A DNA stretch of 41,341 nucleotides, from contig DASWHR010000075.1 of the NCBI GenBank assembly GCA_036398095.1, positions 1 to 41,341 on the forward strand, read 5' to 3'. Each line of letters begins with the position of its first letter. The stretch's first letter is position 1. Shown here piece after piece: positions 39,838 to 41,341 of this stretch. Source of the stretch: DASWHR01 sp036398095. GTDB lineage: Bacteria; Actinomycetota; AC-67. Under the pieces are notes generated by a model. It had not been told where the DNA came from. It saw only the letters and a program-made list of their open reading frames with translations, and did no database searches. A program made the translations under genes and the position numbers.

Positions 39838-41341
39838 ATGCGCGGCACGCGACGGTTGCTTGCACGACTCGTCTTCGTGAGTGGAGCCAGCGCGGCTATC
39901 GTCGCCGGCGCGGCGTCGGCGGCAACCTCGATTCTCGGGATCCCGCCGATCGCGGGCGCTACGGTGTCGACGGAGCCGCCGATCTACATCGGCTCGCCCG
40001 GGCCGAACCCGTTGACCTTCTCGGTAACGAACCTCCCGCTTTCGCGCATCGCCGCGCTCGAGATCCGGCGCCCGTCGTCGCAATGGATCGTCGGGGGTTG
40101 CGCCATCGATCCGCCGCTGCCCGGGTGGAGCGCGACGCTGACGTCATCCTCATGTCGCTTCGTGAGCATGCCCACTCTTGACGACGACCTCGGGGCGCCG
40201 CCACTCCGGCCCTACGACAACTTCAAGGTCTATGCGGGGACGCTGCCGCGCGCCGACGACCTGACCGGAACGTGGATGGTCCGGGCAAGCAGCCGGCACG
40301 ACTTCTTGGCCGGCTCGACCCTGAACGCGTTTCCCCTTGGTCCGCGCGCGCTCGACGTTCGCGCGCACACGTTCGAGGTCACCGACATCCGCGTCGGCAC
40401 AGCGCAGACACCCGGATCGCCCTGCCCGACCTTCGATCACTCCGGTGAGCCGGGCAGCACTGTCGATCTCGTCATCTGCGGAACGAACCACGCCAACACG
40501 GCGCTCACTCCGTCGGGCAACGGTCTGGCCGGGTCGTTCGTCATCGCCCCGGGAACGTACTCCACCGGCTCGATCCCGGCGGGCGCGACGAACGTCGTGT
40601 TGGGGAATCGGATCGGAGCAGTGGTCACCGTGCTCCAGGGTTCCGACCACACGCTCATGACCAAGGTGTTTGCCGCCCCGAATCAAACGTCGCCGTTTAC
40701 GACGCTGACCGGTTACAAGGCGGTCTTCAACGAGCCTCCCGTCGCATCCGACGACGCCTATGCCACGGACGAGGACGTGGCGCTGAACGTGCCGGCGCCC
40801 GGCGTGCTGGCCAACGACACCGATCCCGACGGCGATCCGCTCACGGCCGCCGTGGTCTCTGGCCCGGCGAACGGGACGCTGACGCTGAACGCGGACGGCT
40901 CGTTCACGTACACGCCGGCGGCGAACTTCAACGGGTCGGATTCGTTCACCTACGTCGCCAACGACGGAACCGAGGACTCGAACGTGGCCACGGTGTCGTT
41001 GACGGTGAACGCGGTCAACGACGCGCCGGTGGCGGTGGCCGACGCCTATGCCACGGACGAGGACGTGGCGCTGAACGTGCCGGCGCCCGGCGTGCTGGCC
41101 AACGATTCGGACGCCGAGGGCGATTCGCTCACGGCCGCCCTGGTTTCCGGGCCGGCGAACGGCACGCTGACGCTGAACGCGGACGGCTCGTTTAGCTATG
41201 CGCCGGCGGTGAACTTCAACGGACCGGATTCGTTCACCTATAAGGCCAACGACGGAACCGCGGATTCGAACGTGGCCACGGTGTCGTTGACGGTGAACGC
41301 GGTCAACGACGCGCCGGTGGCGGCGGCCGATTCGTATTCCA
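39838..41341 (+). CDS. Large secreted protein with cadherin/Ig-like tandem repeats (3' end outside window)
   Basis: The frame is open from ATG 39838 to the window edge (501 codons). A signal peptide (MRGTRRLLARLVFVSGASA, then AIVAGAASAA) precedes an unknown beta-rich region (about 32-300) with a few cysteines. Then 96-residue repeats begin at about residue 300: NEPPVASDDAYATDEDVALN, VLANDTDPDGDPLT, GPANGTLTLNADGSFTYTP, NGSDSFTYVANDG and VSLTVNAVNDAPV. This is the bacterial cadherin-like/VCBS Ig-type module with acidic Ca-binding positions (DTDPDGDPL), found in long adhesins. Ribosome site GGGAGCAGG. Total length, and whether it ends in a wall anchor or an enzyme, cannot be seen. Confidence 0.8.
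   Translation, partial: MRGTRRLLARLVFVSGASAAIVAGAASAATSILGIPPIAGATVSTEPPIYIGSPGPNPLTFSVTNLPLSRIAALEIRRPSSQWIVGGCAIDPPLPGWSATLTSSSCRFVSMPTLDDDLGAPPLRPYDNFKVYAGTLPRADDLTGTWMVRASSRHDFLAGSTLNAFPLGPRALDVRAHTFEVTDIRVGTAQTPGSPCPTFDHSGEPGSTVDLVICGTNHANTALTPSGNGLAGSFVIAPGTYSTGSIPAGATNVVLGNRIGAVVTVLQGSDHTLMTKVFAAPNQTSPFTTLTGYKAVFNEPPVASDDAYATDEDVALNVPAPGVLANDTDPDGDPLTAAVVSGPANGTLTLNADGSFTYTPAANFNGSDSFTYVANDGTEDSNVATVSLTVNAVNDAPVAVADAYATDEDVALNVPAPGVLANDSDAEGDSLTAALVSGPANGTLTLNADGSFSYAPAVNFNGPDSFTYKANDGTADSNVATVSLTVNAVNDAPVAAADSYS
40753..41341 (+). repeat. 288-bp tandem repeats coding 96-residue modules
   Basis: Repeat units start at 40753, 41041 and 41329 (third unit cut by the window edge), a constant 288-bp period. 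The first two units are nearly identical at DNA level over long stretches (for example GACGCCTATGCCACGGACGA at both 40753 and 41041), so the array is recent or kept uniform by recombination and is likely to vary in copy number. Confidence 0.9.

Noticed and set aside
1..41341. CRISPR arrays, rRNA and tRNA genes, prophage genes
   Set aside because: No regularly spaced short repeats, no rRNA-like or cloverleaf sequences and no phage structural genes were seen; the only repeats are the Rhs duplication, the 288-bp modules and short tandem units.

Overview
The window looks like a chromosomal segment of a high-GC actinomycete-type bacterium (phylum Actinomycetota, probably a poorly sampled lineage; this placement is inferred from gene content and order). 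The strongest evidence is the core series pmt (protein O-mannosyltransferase), rsmI, a SpoVT/AbrB-type regulator, metG, tatD, a DUF348-G5 cell-wall protein, rsmA (ksgA) and ispE. That order, including pmt divergent from rsmI, is typical of Actinomycetota. GTG starts, four-base ATGA/GTGA overlaps and -10 boxes only 5-9 bases before the start codon (leaderless mRNAs) fit the same picture.

Layout. 1-2.1 kb: the start of an M20-type peptidase gene and a short-chain dehydrogenase (minus), divergent from an unknown membrane protein. 2.1-6.7 kb (minus): a large SARP-like BTAD/AAA/TPR regulator followed by a SnoaL-TusA fusion and a DsrE protein, a likely regulated sulfur-relay unit. 6.8-7.9 kb: a lipoprotein remnant and a HigBA-type toxin-antitoxin pair with a leaderless promoter. 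8.2-12.8 kb (minus): two secreted hydrolases overlapping by four bases, a neutral ceramidase and a GH36-like alpha-galactosidase. 13.0-15.4 kb (minus): a fluoride channel (crcB) and pmt.

15.4-27.6 kb is an accessory island lodged between pmt and rsmI. It holds a 2917-residue Sec-secreted Rhs/YD-repeat polymorphic toxin with its candidate immunity gene. Directly behind is a second, 5'-truncated Rhs end with a different toxin tip and its own candidate immunity gene. The two Rhs ends share a gap-free direct repeat of about 1.18 kb (about 96% identical by hand count). One recombination event between the copies would delete exactly 2229 bp and swap the toxin/immunity pair. The island is flanked on the left by a 29-nt exact fragment of rsmI and on the right by the first 29 codons of an IS3-family OrfA, which suggests how it arrived.

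27.6-39.7 kb returns to the core series: rsmI, abrB-like, metG, tatD. It is interrupted by a secreted M14 carboxypeptidase, a small secreted protein, an ECF sigma factor with a membrane partner, a quinone oxidoreductase-like protein and a secreted trypsin-like protease, then continues with the DUF348-G5-RlpA protein, rsmA and ispE. The window ends inside a secreted protein made of 96-residue cadherin/Ig-like tandem repeats.

Most promising object: the tandem Rhs toxin-switching locus. All functional names rest on motifs read by eye; no database search was possible.
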